Shown here: piece after piece, positions 48,615-57,417 of the stretch
How the letters are laid out: each line of letters starts with the position of its first letter
Numbering within the stretch: the first letter of the stretch is position 1
DNA from: Gammaproteobacteria bacterium
GTDB taxonomy: Bacteria; Pseudomonadota; Gammaproteobacteria; Eutrophobiales; Eutrophobiaceae
NCBI GenBank assembly: GCA_026710545.1
Contig: JAPOQU010000015.1
Span: 28,696 to 92,695 of the forward strand
Reading direction: 5' to 3'
DNA: 64,000 bases
Made by a program: the position numbers and the translations under genes
Notes under the pieces: model-generated
The model's input: the letters and a program-made list of their open reading frames with translations, nothing else
The model's database searches: none
Told to the model about the DNA's origin: nothing

Positions 48615-48768
48615 GCCGCTTCTGGTGTCAGCTTGTCAAGTATTGATGAACGTGTGGCCAATCGGGCACGCCGCGGGACGCGGCGGGCATGGCTGGGGCG
48701 GGAACAGTAGACGCTCCAGTGCGCCGTCATAGCAGCTAGGTTATCCACGTCCAACGCGCCGGTTATCT

Positions 48769-48806
48769 AGGTGGTAGCTTTGCCGTGTAATCGGTGGCAG
48801 CTTTGC
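48769..48806. mobile_element. Third copy of the IS-end-like motif ggtggtagctttgccgtgtaatcggtggcagc
   Basis: Direct match to 38369-38405; followed by cggttNaacgtgaac repeats at 48843-48883. Confidence 0.6.
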
Positions 48807-49010
48807 TAATGAAATACGCACTCTCGCTACGCTAAGTGCGGCTTCCGGTTCAACGTGAACGCTTATTCCGGTTGAACGTGAACATTTTTCCGGTGTTTCC
48901 GGAATCGGTGTTCACGATCCCGGAATCAGCGTACATATTCGCCGGAATACGCACAAAACCTGATCCTTGAAAAAGTACAGCCTTCTTTCCAACAGTGAGT
49001 TAACCAAAAA

Positions 49011-49745
49011 TCACTTCTTTGCAGAGTTGTAGCGAACTAATTTATCCCAATCAATTTTTCCGTCTTCTTTGCAATATGTGTCGGCGAATTCTTTCGTGAA
49101 TTTATTGAGCACCTGTGAGTATGCTTCTATAAAGACATCATTTTTTTCTTTGGCTTTGTGTCCGAGTGGTTCAACGATTTCCGTATACAAGTCGCTTTCT
49201 CCGGAGATGAACTCCCAGAAACGTTGACCGCAATATTTGAAATAGTCTCCTTTATCCGGTCTGTTGTCTCTGCCATAGCAACAACCGTTTACCGCAACTA
49301 CGTTCAAGTTTGAATTACTGGTTCTCAGTGTTCTTTTAGCCGTTTTGAAATCTGCCGCCATTTTCTTTATTTGTGGGTTATTGCCCCAATTAGGCCCTGA
49401 CTTGACTGCTACGATATATCTCGTGTTGTTACTGTCAAATTCAAGGTCAATACCCGTGATGCCTGATTTATAGCCGCCATAGACCTTGTTATTGATGAAA
49501 ATGGCAAGCCCTTCCAGCCAATCACCAAAAATAGTTTCCTCACTCGATGAAATATGCGCGTCCGTCAGCCCTCTTACAATCTTTTCAGAAGTCAACACGT
49601 ATTTTGCTTTGAAAAGATAGGGATTTTTTCGCCTGAGAACTTTCGATAGTTTCAGTTTGTCGAGGCTTTGAATGCGTTTTTGATGAAAGGTGCCAATATT
49701 TTCTTCAACGTAGTTTAATACGTCTTCAGGGTCCAGCTTTTTCAT
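49011..49745 (-). CDS. Type II restriction endonuclease (PD-(D/E)xK-like)
   Basis: GIDLEFDSNNTRYIVAVKSGPNWGNNPQIKKMAADFKTAKRTL; overlaps the upstream methyltransferase gene. Confidence 0.78.
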   Translation of the reverse strand: MKKLDPEDVLNYVEENIGTFHQKRIQSLDKLKLSKVLRRKNPYLFKAKYVLTSEKIVRGLTDAHISSSEETIFGDWLEGLAIFINNKVYGGYKSGITGIDLEFDSNNTRYIVAVKSGPNWGNNPQIKKMAADFKTAKRTLRTSNSNLNVVAVNGCCYGRDNRPDKGDYFKYCGQRFWEFISGESDLYTEIVEPLGHKAKEKNDVFIEAYSQVLNKFTKEFADTYCKEDGKIDWDKLVRYNSAKK

Positions 49746-50622
49746 ATTCTGCCTTTGGTTCCAATAGATATAATTCGGCGGGTCTTAATTGTTGTTTAAC
49801 CATTTCGCAGTATTCAGGAACCACGTCAATACCGATTGAGTTCCGCTTCATTCGGTTGGCAACAATCAACGTTGTCCCCGAGCCCATAAACGGGTCAAGA
49901 ACTGTCCCTTGTTCTTTGGTAAACAATTTGATAAACCATTCCGGCAGGGCTTCGGGAAACGTGGCGCTATGGCTTTTGTTATTGCATTCGGTAGCCAAGT
50001 GCAAAACATTTGTGGGATACGTCTTATCACGGTTAAGCCAATTTGAAACATTTTTGCCGAAGCCACTGCCCACTCTCGAATTATCACGGGTTTTATCGGT
50101 TTCAGAAAGGTTCCTTAATCTAGTATTTGCCCACTCGCCTACGGGAACCATCACTTCTTTCTGGTACATGTTGAATTTGCGGTTTTTATTGAACTGAAGA
50201 AGTCTTTCCCAAGCATTACGAAAACGGTTAGGCCACTTCCCAGGATAACAATTTTTCTTGTGCCAGATAAATTCTTCCGTCCATAACCAGCCCTGTTTGC
50301 GCATTTCCAAAATCAATTCGATTACATAAGTGCTGCGTTCGCCTTTAACCGCTTTTTCCTTGATGTTTAATATAAATGTTCCGGTAGGATTGAGTACTCG
50401 TAAAAGTTGTTCGGAGATGGGCAAAAACCACTCCACGTAATCATCAGGATGAATGCCTCCATAAGTGTTTCTGCGCTGGTCTGCGTAGGGTGGAGAGGTC
50501 ACTACCAAGTCAACGGAATTCTCCGGGAGTAGTTTTAACTGCTCTTTGCTATCGCCCAGGTATATGTCCGTAGTTATTTCCATTTCAAATTCCTTTTCGA
50601 TTGATACAAGTCTGTTAATCAT
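49726..50622 (-). CDS. DNA methyltransferase (N4/N6 amino class)
   Basis: TSPPYADQRRNTYGGIHPDDYVEWFLP and DPFMGSGTTLIVANRMKRNSIGID motifs. Confidence 0.92.
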   Translation of the reverse strand: MINRLVSIEKEFEMEITTDIYLGDSKEQLKLLPENSVDLVVTSPPYADQRRNTYGGIHPDDYVEWFLPISEQLLRVLNPTGTFILNIKEKAVKGERSTYVIELILEMRKQGWLWTEEFIWHKKNCYPGKWPNRFRNAWERLLQFNKNRKFNMYQKEVMVPVGEWANTRLRNLSETDKTRDNSRVGSGFGKNVSNWLNRDKTYPTNVLHLATECNNKSHSATFPEALPEWFIKLFTKEQGTVLDPFMGSGTTLIVANRMKRNSIGIDVVPEYCEMVKQQLRPAELYLLEPKAEYEKAGP

Positions 50623-50980
50623 AATTTAGTGAATTCGATATTATTCTCTCTTGAGACAGGAAAACATCCAATGCACTGCTTTTTACCCTGAAGGAAGGAG
50701 TTCGACCTCATCGCTGCCAAAAATCAAATATTTTGGACATGGCATAAGCCCTGAATACGGGCAGTTTCTCAGCAGGATTATGTCATATTTTTTGTTATCT
50801 TGTCCTGTTTTTTAGCACACTAATCAGCTCCAGCTGTGTTCGCTACCAATAAACAATTCCTGAAACACCACTTCAATCATAAAAAAATAAGGAACTACGG
50901 ATAAGGTCACGGGGAGGTGGTCACCTCAAATGTGGAAGTTCAGATCTGATCCGACAACTACCAGCTTGATGGTGTGACTA

Positions 50981-51391
50981 TCAGTAAAGTTCTAGGCTGT
51001 CTTCCCAAGGTGCCCCCCCCTTTTTTTTCCAAGCCTTGATATTTTCTTCCGTTATCCAGTAATGCGTACCACGATAATATTGTTGATATCTATTCTTAAA
51101 TCCAATAAGGGCTTTTTCATATTGCACCATAACAAGAACCGCATCGCTATTCTGAGGGAGTTCTTCGTCATTCAATAGATCAAGATATTTGCCCTCCGGC
51201 TCTGTCTTTAAGATGCTTAGAATGTCTTCTAAAACACGGTTTAAAAGCATCACTTTACTTTTGCTCAATGTTGCATCTGGTTTCTTTTTCGAAAGCTCGC
51301 GCATCTCTGACATAAGTCCGGCAAAAACATCACAAAATGCATGGTACGCTGCTAAGGTACTCTCGGTTGTAATGTGCTCGAAATCAGTCAT
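50981..51391 (-). CDS. Small protein B of a nuclease operon; paralog of 51394..51780
   Basis: ELSKKKPDATLSKSKVMLLNRVLEDILSILKTE...ELPQNSDAVLVMVQYEKALIGFKNRY. Confidence 0.75.
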   Translation of the reverse strand: MTDFEHITTESTLAAYHAFCDVFAGLMSEMRELSKKKPDATLSKSKVMLLNRVLEDILSILKTEPEGKYLDLLNDEELPQNSDAVLVMVQYEKALIGFKNRYQQYYRGTHYWITEENIKAWKKKGGAPWEDSLELY

Positions 51392-51393
51392 CT

Positions 51394-51780
51394 TCAGTTT
51401 CTCATATTCGGGTCTGCATGAACTCCGCTCAATTCCCCATTCAGGATATAGACCAATTTGCGACCCTGGTCTCTTGCAATGTTATCCTCCCTAAAGCGTT
51501 TTATTTCTTTCCTGTATTGTGAGATAACAAATACCACATCGCTCGTTGAGGGCACATCATCTTTATTAAATTGTTCAAACTCATCAAATGGTTTATAGCC
51601 ATCACCAAGTATTGTATTAGCTAACTGCAGAACAGAGTTGATCAACTTCAATTTGAAAGTATTAACAGCATCATTGGGGGACTTTTTTGAAAGTAATGAT
51701 ATTTCTATGTAGATTGTATCGAGTTGACCTATCGTTTTTTCAAGTATTTCTACATCTTCTTGAGTTTTCATTAGTTCCAC
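51394..51780 (-). CDS. Small protein A of a nuclease operon; paralog of 50981..51391
   Basis: LLSKKSPNDAVNTFKLKLINSVLQLANTILGDG...DVPSTSDVVFVISQYRKEIKRFRE. Confidence 0.75.
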   Translation of the reverse strand: MELMKTQEDVEILEKTIGQLDTIYIEISLLSKKSPNDAVNTFKLKLINSVLQLANTILGDGYKPFDEFEQFNKDDVPSTSDVVFVISQYRKEIKRFREDNIARDQGRKLVYILNGELSGVHADPNMRN

Positions 51781-53148
51781 CTATGGGCAAGACCGACGAA
51801 ACTCCACGTATTTCTTTTTCAATATATCGAGAGGAGCTCTTTGTTTGCTTTCAAAAACTTCAACCATCTGCTCAACGTCCACATCAGTGATAGTTACAAT
51901 GGCCTTACGCTGTCCAGACCATAGGTCGATGACCCTTTTGCGTTCTGCATTATGAAGTTCTGTTCTCGTTATCAGAACGCCAAATTCTCCAAGTTCATCA
52001 TGTAGATAACGGTTCAATTGATCAATATGAGTCCGATTAATCTTCTGGGCATTCTTCATTTCCATAGTGATTTGACGAGCGCCATAGTCATCCATAATCT
52101 CACGTAAAAATTCATGAGTGCGATTGTTGTAGAAAATAAGGTCGCGGATACTTACACCACTGTCTGTTCTTGCCTGAACTTGTGCAAAGTCTAACTGAGG
52201 GTAAAATAGTGAAGCAAAAAGTTCGGCAATGTTGTCTTCGTATTTCTTATCAGCACCCTCATCTTTTCCTTGAGGCAATTTCTTTATCATCGTCAGTTTT
52301 CGGCGTGCCGAGACAACTGGTATTTGCGTAAATAACGGATCGTTTTTACAATCCTCAAAAGTTAGTTCTCTCTCCTTGATGAAGCCGTCAATCAAGTCAT
52401 AATTATCGCGATTATAGGTTAATACCTTAGCATGCGTCAGTTCTTCAGCGGTATGAGCAATATCGTCTTGAGGGCAGTAATCTTTAAAATAAGTTTCGTA
52501 GTTAATCCATGGAACATGCCGAAGCCAACGTTTGGGCACCAGAAGGATTGGAGTACCATGGTCTGGATGTATGGGCAGAGTGGTTTTTAATGATTCAAAT
52601 TCGTTTTTTCCGTGATGAAACACATTCTCAACCATGACATCATGCATAGTAATTCCGAGTTCAGTACATTCTTGATATGTATAGTCAATTAGAAAACTTT
52701 TTAAGAAAGAGCACGCAATATCACTTATCCGATCTTTGCTTATTCCTTGGACCAGGAGTTGTATCTCTTCAAAATGGCGAAATCCGTGTTCATGATAAAA
52801 TGATATTTGGTCGAAGAGGAGGAGGATCTTTTCTGCAAGCTTCTTGCCAATACGTTTTCCTATTCTGTTAGAAGAGTTTCCTAAGCCAACTTCATCGCAC
52901 TCTGACGCTGTGATAAGTTGGTCTATAGCTTTCTTGTACTTTCCGGCCTTTAACAAGACACCTAAATTATTAAATGATGATATCAGAACACCATGCAGTG
53001 CTTTGTCCTGCAAGGAAGGGGATTTCCAAAGTAAAAAAGGATCAACGTATAGCGGGATATCTTCGTTAAGAAATGGAATTGCAAAGTCGAGTTCATTCTG
53101 AGGAACATAAACAGAATGGTACTCTGTGAAACGTGGTCGAATTAACAA
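51781..53148 (-). CDS. Putative PD-(D/E)xK-type nuclease, uncharacterised
   Basis: C-terminal KKYEDNIAELFASLFYPQLDFAQVQARTDSGVSIRDLIFYNN...ARQITMEMKNAQKINRTHIDQLNRYLHDELGEFGVLITRTE (D...ExK pattern). Confidence 0.7.
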   Translation of the reverse strand: MLIRPRFTEYHSVYVPQNELDFAIPFLNEDIPLYVDPFLLWKSPSLQDKALHGVLISSFNNLGVLLKAGKYKKAIDQLITASECDEVGLGNSSNRIGKRIGKKLAEKILLLFDQISFYHEHGFRHFEEIQLLVQGISKDRISDIACSFLKSFLIDYTYQECTELGITMHDVMVENVFHHGKNEFESLKTTLPIHPDHGTPILLVPKRWLRHVPWINYETYFKDYCPQDDIAHTAEELTHAKVLTYNRDNYDLIDGFIKERELTFEDCKNDPLFTQIPVVSARRKLTMIKKLPQGKDEGADKKYEDNIAELFASLFYPQLDFAQVQARTDSGVSIRDLIFYNNRTHEFLREIMDDYGARQITMEMKNAQKINRTHIDQLNRYLHDELGEFGVLITRTELHNAERKRVIDLWSGQRKAIVTITDVDVEQMVEVFESKQRAPLDILKKKYVEFRRSCP

Positions 53149-53494
53149 TGTCGAGGCCTCAGTTGTATTCTATAATGGTCGCTGTCTCATCTCTATGGTT
53201 ACGTGATGTTGCCATGCTTAATGTCATCATGAAAGCAGTTTAAAGGATAAGGTGAACGACCATGTGATAGAATAAATTCGCCTTCATAATTATCTTCATA
53301 TACTGGGTTATGAAAACTAATCCAGCTATAATATCTCGGCGGAGAGGGTTTGAGATAATATAGCCTAACCATTCATCATTTCGTGTGCCTGATCTATCCC
53401 CAATAATCCGGCCCACGTTGCAGGGGGCATGTCACTTTTAATATTGATCTTGAACTTTCTCTCAGGCTAGTCACACAGCAGTTTAGCGTGAGGC

Positions 53495-55246
53495 TCAAAC
53501 CGAATTCACTAATTCAGAAATACGGGCCTGTAGTCGCTTCTGTCGTGCTTCGTAAAAATCTAAAAACCCGGCGAGGTCGCGCGGAATCTCCCCAAGCAAA
53601 TATAGATCGCGGTAGTGTCTGCGCTTTTCTTCGGTGGGAAATTGTGCTTCAATCCAATCTGCTGGTAGTGTCGCTTGCTTTTCCAGGTTGATAGCGCCAT
53701 CTAGTAACTGGAGATTTCCGATGCGATTGGCACAACCAATTAGTATATCAATCTGATTCTCATCTATTCCAGCTTCTTGCAAGCGCTTTGGAGTGAAACG
53801 GCTTTTTGGGAATATATGGTCGATATGAAAATGATGATGCTGAAAGTCGATGAACGGTGACAGCATTGCCAATAGAGCAAAAATACGGCGATCATTTAAA
53901 CCCATGTCAGCCAGGTCTTCAACCTCTTCTTCCGAGAACTCTAAGCTCTTCCCGCGCTGAGCCATTAGCCGCCGCATTTCAGCCGCTGGAAAATGCTCGT
54001 TGCGTGCATCTCGGAGGACTTCACGAAGAGCAGTAAGCAATGTATCCAGGCCGCTGCCCCAAATACCAGACGCCTTTAAGACAGATCGAATTAACCAGCC
54101 ACGTATCGCATTGCGATCGTCCTCATATCTGCTATGGTGATCGAAGTCTCGTGGGGTACCGATCTGATAAAGGTAATAAGCAATTGGCAATAATGCGCTG
54201 GCTGCACGAATACTGTTGGCGTCGAATCCAAAACCTGTGACCAGTTGAGATGTCTCAACCAGCGCATCGCGGATCCTTTGCCAGTTTTTTTCCAGAATTG
54301 CCATGTTGGATCGGGTAAAATTACGGACTTGGAAACCTACACTGGCGATGTCGGTCAGCATTAAACCGGCTTTCAGTACAAAATCTTTCGTAAGATCAAG
54401 ACCTGGTCCAATGCGATTCAAATCATCAACCAGTTGGTGAACTTCCTTACGGGCGTCCAAATTGCTGCTCCACTGTGAAGTTGCAATGCTTAGTAAAAGG
54501 TCGGAGTACGATAGAGTTGTACCACCACTGTTGCGGCGAATAAATATACTTAGAACGTGTTCAATGTTCGGATTATTTTCCTCATAATACGCTACTGTAG
54601 GTTCCATATGGATCATGCGATACAGACAGTCAAGAATTCGGTGGGCATGAATCTGATTTTGTTTTTCAAGGTCCTTATCCAATAACCATTCGTGCATGTC
54701 CGGACCTGGTTCCATATCAAGGATATCCGACACTCTGAACCATAGACGCTCGCCTAACTGTCCGATCTTGTCTATATCGACGAAATCAAAACTGTAGAGG
54801 TTCCCCTCTTCATCTCGTTCATCCTTAGCTAGCAAGTCTAATGCCAGAACCCGAAGCGGGAATGCATCAGGACTATTCCACCACTTATAGGGCCGCTTAA
54901 CGGACATTGACCCACGTAATCCAATATTGAACGCAGTCATTCTTTGCTGGCCATCCAGTACCGCTATTATTTCCTGGTTGGGCAATGGGCCGAGGTCAGG
55001 GCAATGTGGGTTATCGCGTTGATGGTATTCCCGAACAAATCCGTAGTAGCGATAATCCGCCGAACGTTCCGGCTGTATGCGCCAGAACAAGAATTCACCA
55101 AAAGGATACCCCTGCATCACACTATCGAACAGCTTACAAATCTGCTCTGGACTCCACACGAATTCCCGCTGTATGGCCGGCAGCACGTATTTATTTGAAG
55201 CAATATTGTCCAAGACCTTCTTGATTGTTCCACCTTGCTGGTACAT
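53495..55246 (-). CDS. DUF262 domain protein with C-terminal HNH (GmrSD-like)
   Basis: NKYVLPAIQREFVWSPEQICKLFDSVMQGYPFGEFLFW, AVLDGQQRMTA, HFHIDHIFPKSRF...CANRIGNLQLLDGAINLEK. Confidence 0.9.
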   Translation of the reverse strand: MYQQGGTIKKVLDNIASNKYVLPAIQREFVWSPEQICKLFDSVMQGYPFGEFLFWRIQPERSADYRYYGFVREYHQRDNPHCPDLGPLPNQEIIAVLDGQQRMTAFNIGLRGSMSVKRPYKWWNSPDAFPLRVLALDLLAKDERDEEGNLYSFDFVDIDKIGQLGERLWFRVSDILDMEPGPDMHEWLLDKDLEKQNQIHAHRILDCLYRMIHMEPTVAYYEENNPNIEHVLSIFIRRNSGGTTLSYSDLLLSIATSQWSSNLDARKEVHQLVDDLNRIGPGLDLTKDFVLKAGLMLTDIASVGFQVRNFTRSNMAILEKNWQRIRDALVETSQLVTGFGFDANSIRAASALLPIAYYLYQIGTPRDFDHHSRYEDDRNAIRGWLIRSVLKASGIWGSGLDTLLTALREVLRDARNEHFPAAEMRRLMAQRGKSLEFSEEEVEDLADMGLNDRRIFALLAMLSPFIDFQHHHFHIDHIFPKSRFTPKRLQEAGIDENQIDILIGCANRIGNLQLLDGAINLEKQATLPADWIEAQFPTEEKRRHYRDLYLLGEIPRDLAGFLDFYEARQKRLQARISELVNSV

Positions 55247-55263
55247 CTTTCAATCCTCCTGTT

Positions 55264-55494
55264 TTACCGAGTATTCTTAAGTTCCTCGAATTCTTTGTCA
55301 TCAGCGATCTTGCCGACCAATTCAATCCATTTTTCATTGTATGTGTAGTCACCGTGCGCCTTATGAAAAATACAATAATCTTTGTTTACCTGATCCTTCT
55401 TTTTTGCATTAGAACGTGGGCGTACATCATATCTCTTCCAAGCTTGTGTGTGATTATTGAGCGTAAATATCTTACCAGAGCGCTCAGCAATCAA
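55264..55494 (-). CDS. Small hypothetical protein upstream of the DUF262 gene; start uncertain
   Basis: Frame extends upstream (DEDYPYKPWPATELIAERSGKIFTLNNHTQAW) without an obvious ATG. Confidence 0.45.
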   Translation of the reverse strand: MIAERSGKIFTLNNHTQAWKRYDVRPRSNAKKKDQVNKDYCIFHKAHGDYTYNEKWIELVGKIADDKEFEELKNTR

Positions 55495-55676
55495 CTCCGT
55501 AGCCGGCCACGGTTTGTAAGGATAGTCTTCATCTGCAATTATTCGTTATTCGCTTTTCAAGGATATTATTATGAATTTTTTTCCCTTCCTCCGATCCAGG
55601 CCTGATGAAGTTAAAATGTGCTTTCCCTTTAGAGGTGCTCTCCAGGAGATAAGCAGCGCGAAATTGGTATTCCAAG

Positions 55677-57263
55677 TCAGCTTTTTCTTCTTTCACCCAG
55701 AATCATCGAACGATTCGCATCGTATGAATAGATGTAATCCCCGAGCGGATGTCGCTCATCCCTATCAGACTTCTGCGAATCCCATCCACAAAGTAGAAGT
55801 TCCGAAGCGCAGTAGATGAACTCCAAGGTTTCCGTAAGGAAGATTACGACATCAATGTCCGCGAAATTGACGTCGCCTGCGTCTTTGTCGCCAGGCCCAT
55901 GTGTGTAGTAGTTCCGGCACTTAACGGCCAGCCGGACCACGTCCTTCAGCTCCTGCAGATTGTTAGCGCCGTAATGAACCAGAACAACATCCGCCCGGTG
56001 TTTCACGATGTCGCGAAGTCGCCTATTCGCCCGAATGTCGCCCAGTGCGGTCAATACGTCATCACGTAGCGCACCAGTGGCCAACAACTTCCCGATCTTC
56101 TTTATTGCATCCTTGAGAACTTGCCGAACATCGTCTGGCAATGGTTGGCCCTCGGGTTTGTCTTCAACGGGCAAGAGATCGAAAGTGTTGGCTGCCGCTA
56201 CGATTCTGTCTTCGATGAGGCGATCCCATGTTCCCTGCATGCTTCCAAAGAACCGCGTGTTGGCACTCTTTCGTCTAGCATTGCCATTCCTCTCCAGCCA
56301 TTTCGTCATCACCTCCACGAAGTGGTCGGGATGCCGTGACGCGTCGATCAAAGAACCGTTTTGCCTCGTGCCTTCAGGCACTTCCTTCCATTCACATGGG
56401 TAAAACACTTCCAGACCATCCGCGTCCTCCCTGAATCCGTGTTCTTCCAGTCGAGAGGTAAAGACCAGTACATCCTTCCACCCTGGGGCGTATCCCATCA
56501 TCCACGCGAAGAACTGGTGTATCTCGCGCACTTTCACCCACGCGCCCTCCAGTGTGGTCGGATCGTCGTCGAAGTTAACCGTAATGCGCTGCGTGTCCTC
56601 CATGCTGCGTCCAAAGAAGTCAACCTGCATCCTCCGCCCGATATGCACGGTCCCAAGGACGGTCTTGAATCTCGGCAGGAAGTCCCAATCCCCCGTGAAA
56701 TAGGACACCATCGCCTTGCCCTTTACCAATTCACCTTTCATGTACTTGGGCCTCTTTTTTTCGATGACGTCCAGAATCTCTTCATCCGGATCATGCAGGT
56801 AGCCGAACCTATTGAACTTGTCGTGCACGAATACGCACGAATCCGCTCCCTCCAGCGTGAATTGGATGCCCCGTATGCACTTCTCGTCAGTTGAAACGTG
56901 CCGCTTCCCGAAGAGCGCGTATCGGAAGGAGACGTTGCCATGGCGTATTGCGAAATCATTCCACGTCGTCGTGCTCAACATCCCGCCTCGGACGCAGTCC
57001 AGAAGTGAGACCTTTCCGGCCTCTGAAACCCCGTGCAGCGAATCGCCATGGGCAATACGGAAGAACTCATCGTCTGCGATGCTAACGACGTTGCTGTCAA
57101 ACAGGTCACACCTTTTCAGTTTAAGTTGCGCGCCGACCCGCCGTCCTTTTTCGCTATCGAAAAGCACCCCGATTGGACGATCATATTTGTCGTCGCGAAA
57201 CATCAGTTCTTTATCCACCACTAGCTGGTGTCCATCTCCACAAGCAAATTCGCGTTCGCACAC
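55677..57263 (-). CDS. ApeA-like HEPN domain anti-phage protein
   Basis: 528 aa; C-terminal CRNYYTHG fits the HEPN RNase R(x4)H motif; N-terminal region resembles ApeA NTD. Confidence 0.68.
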   Translation of the reverse strand: MCEREFACGDGHQLVVDKELMFRDDKYDRPIGVLFDSEKGRRVGAQLKLKRCDLFDSNVVSIADDEFFRIAHGDSLHGVSEAGKVSLLDCVRGGMLSTTTWNDFAIRHGNVSFRYALFGKRHVSTDEKCIRGIQFTLEGADSCVFVHDKFNRFGYLHDPDEEILDVIEKKRPKYMKGELVKGKAMVSYFTGDWDFLPRFKTVLGTVHIGRRMQVDFFGRSMEDTQRITVNFDDDPTTLEGAWVKVREIHQFFAWMMGYAPGWKDVLVFTSRLEEHGFREDADGLEVFYPCEWKEVPEGTRQNGSLIDASRHPDHFVEVMTKWLERNGNARRKSANTRFFGSMQGTWDRLIEDRIVAAANTFDLLPVEDKPEGQPLPDDVRQVLKDAIKKIGKLLATGALRDDVLTALGDIRANRRLRDIVKHRADVVLVHYGANNLQELKDVVRLAVKCRNYYTHGPGDKDAGDVNFADIDVVIFLTETLEFIYCASELLLCGWDSQKSDRDERHPLGDYIYSYDANRSMILGERRKS

Positions 57264-57417
57264 AAAGGTCTGTTACAGCCTCTTCGAGATCAGAGTAAAA
57301 TTACTCCGCAATACATCGACACCACCTGCGAGTATTATTCTCATCTTTAGTTTTTGATACATATCTTTCGTCCTGGCCAATCTGGGGGCTCAATTCTAAA
57401 TTAGATATTAACCTGTC

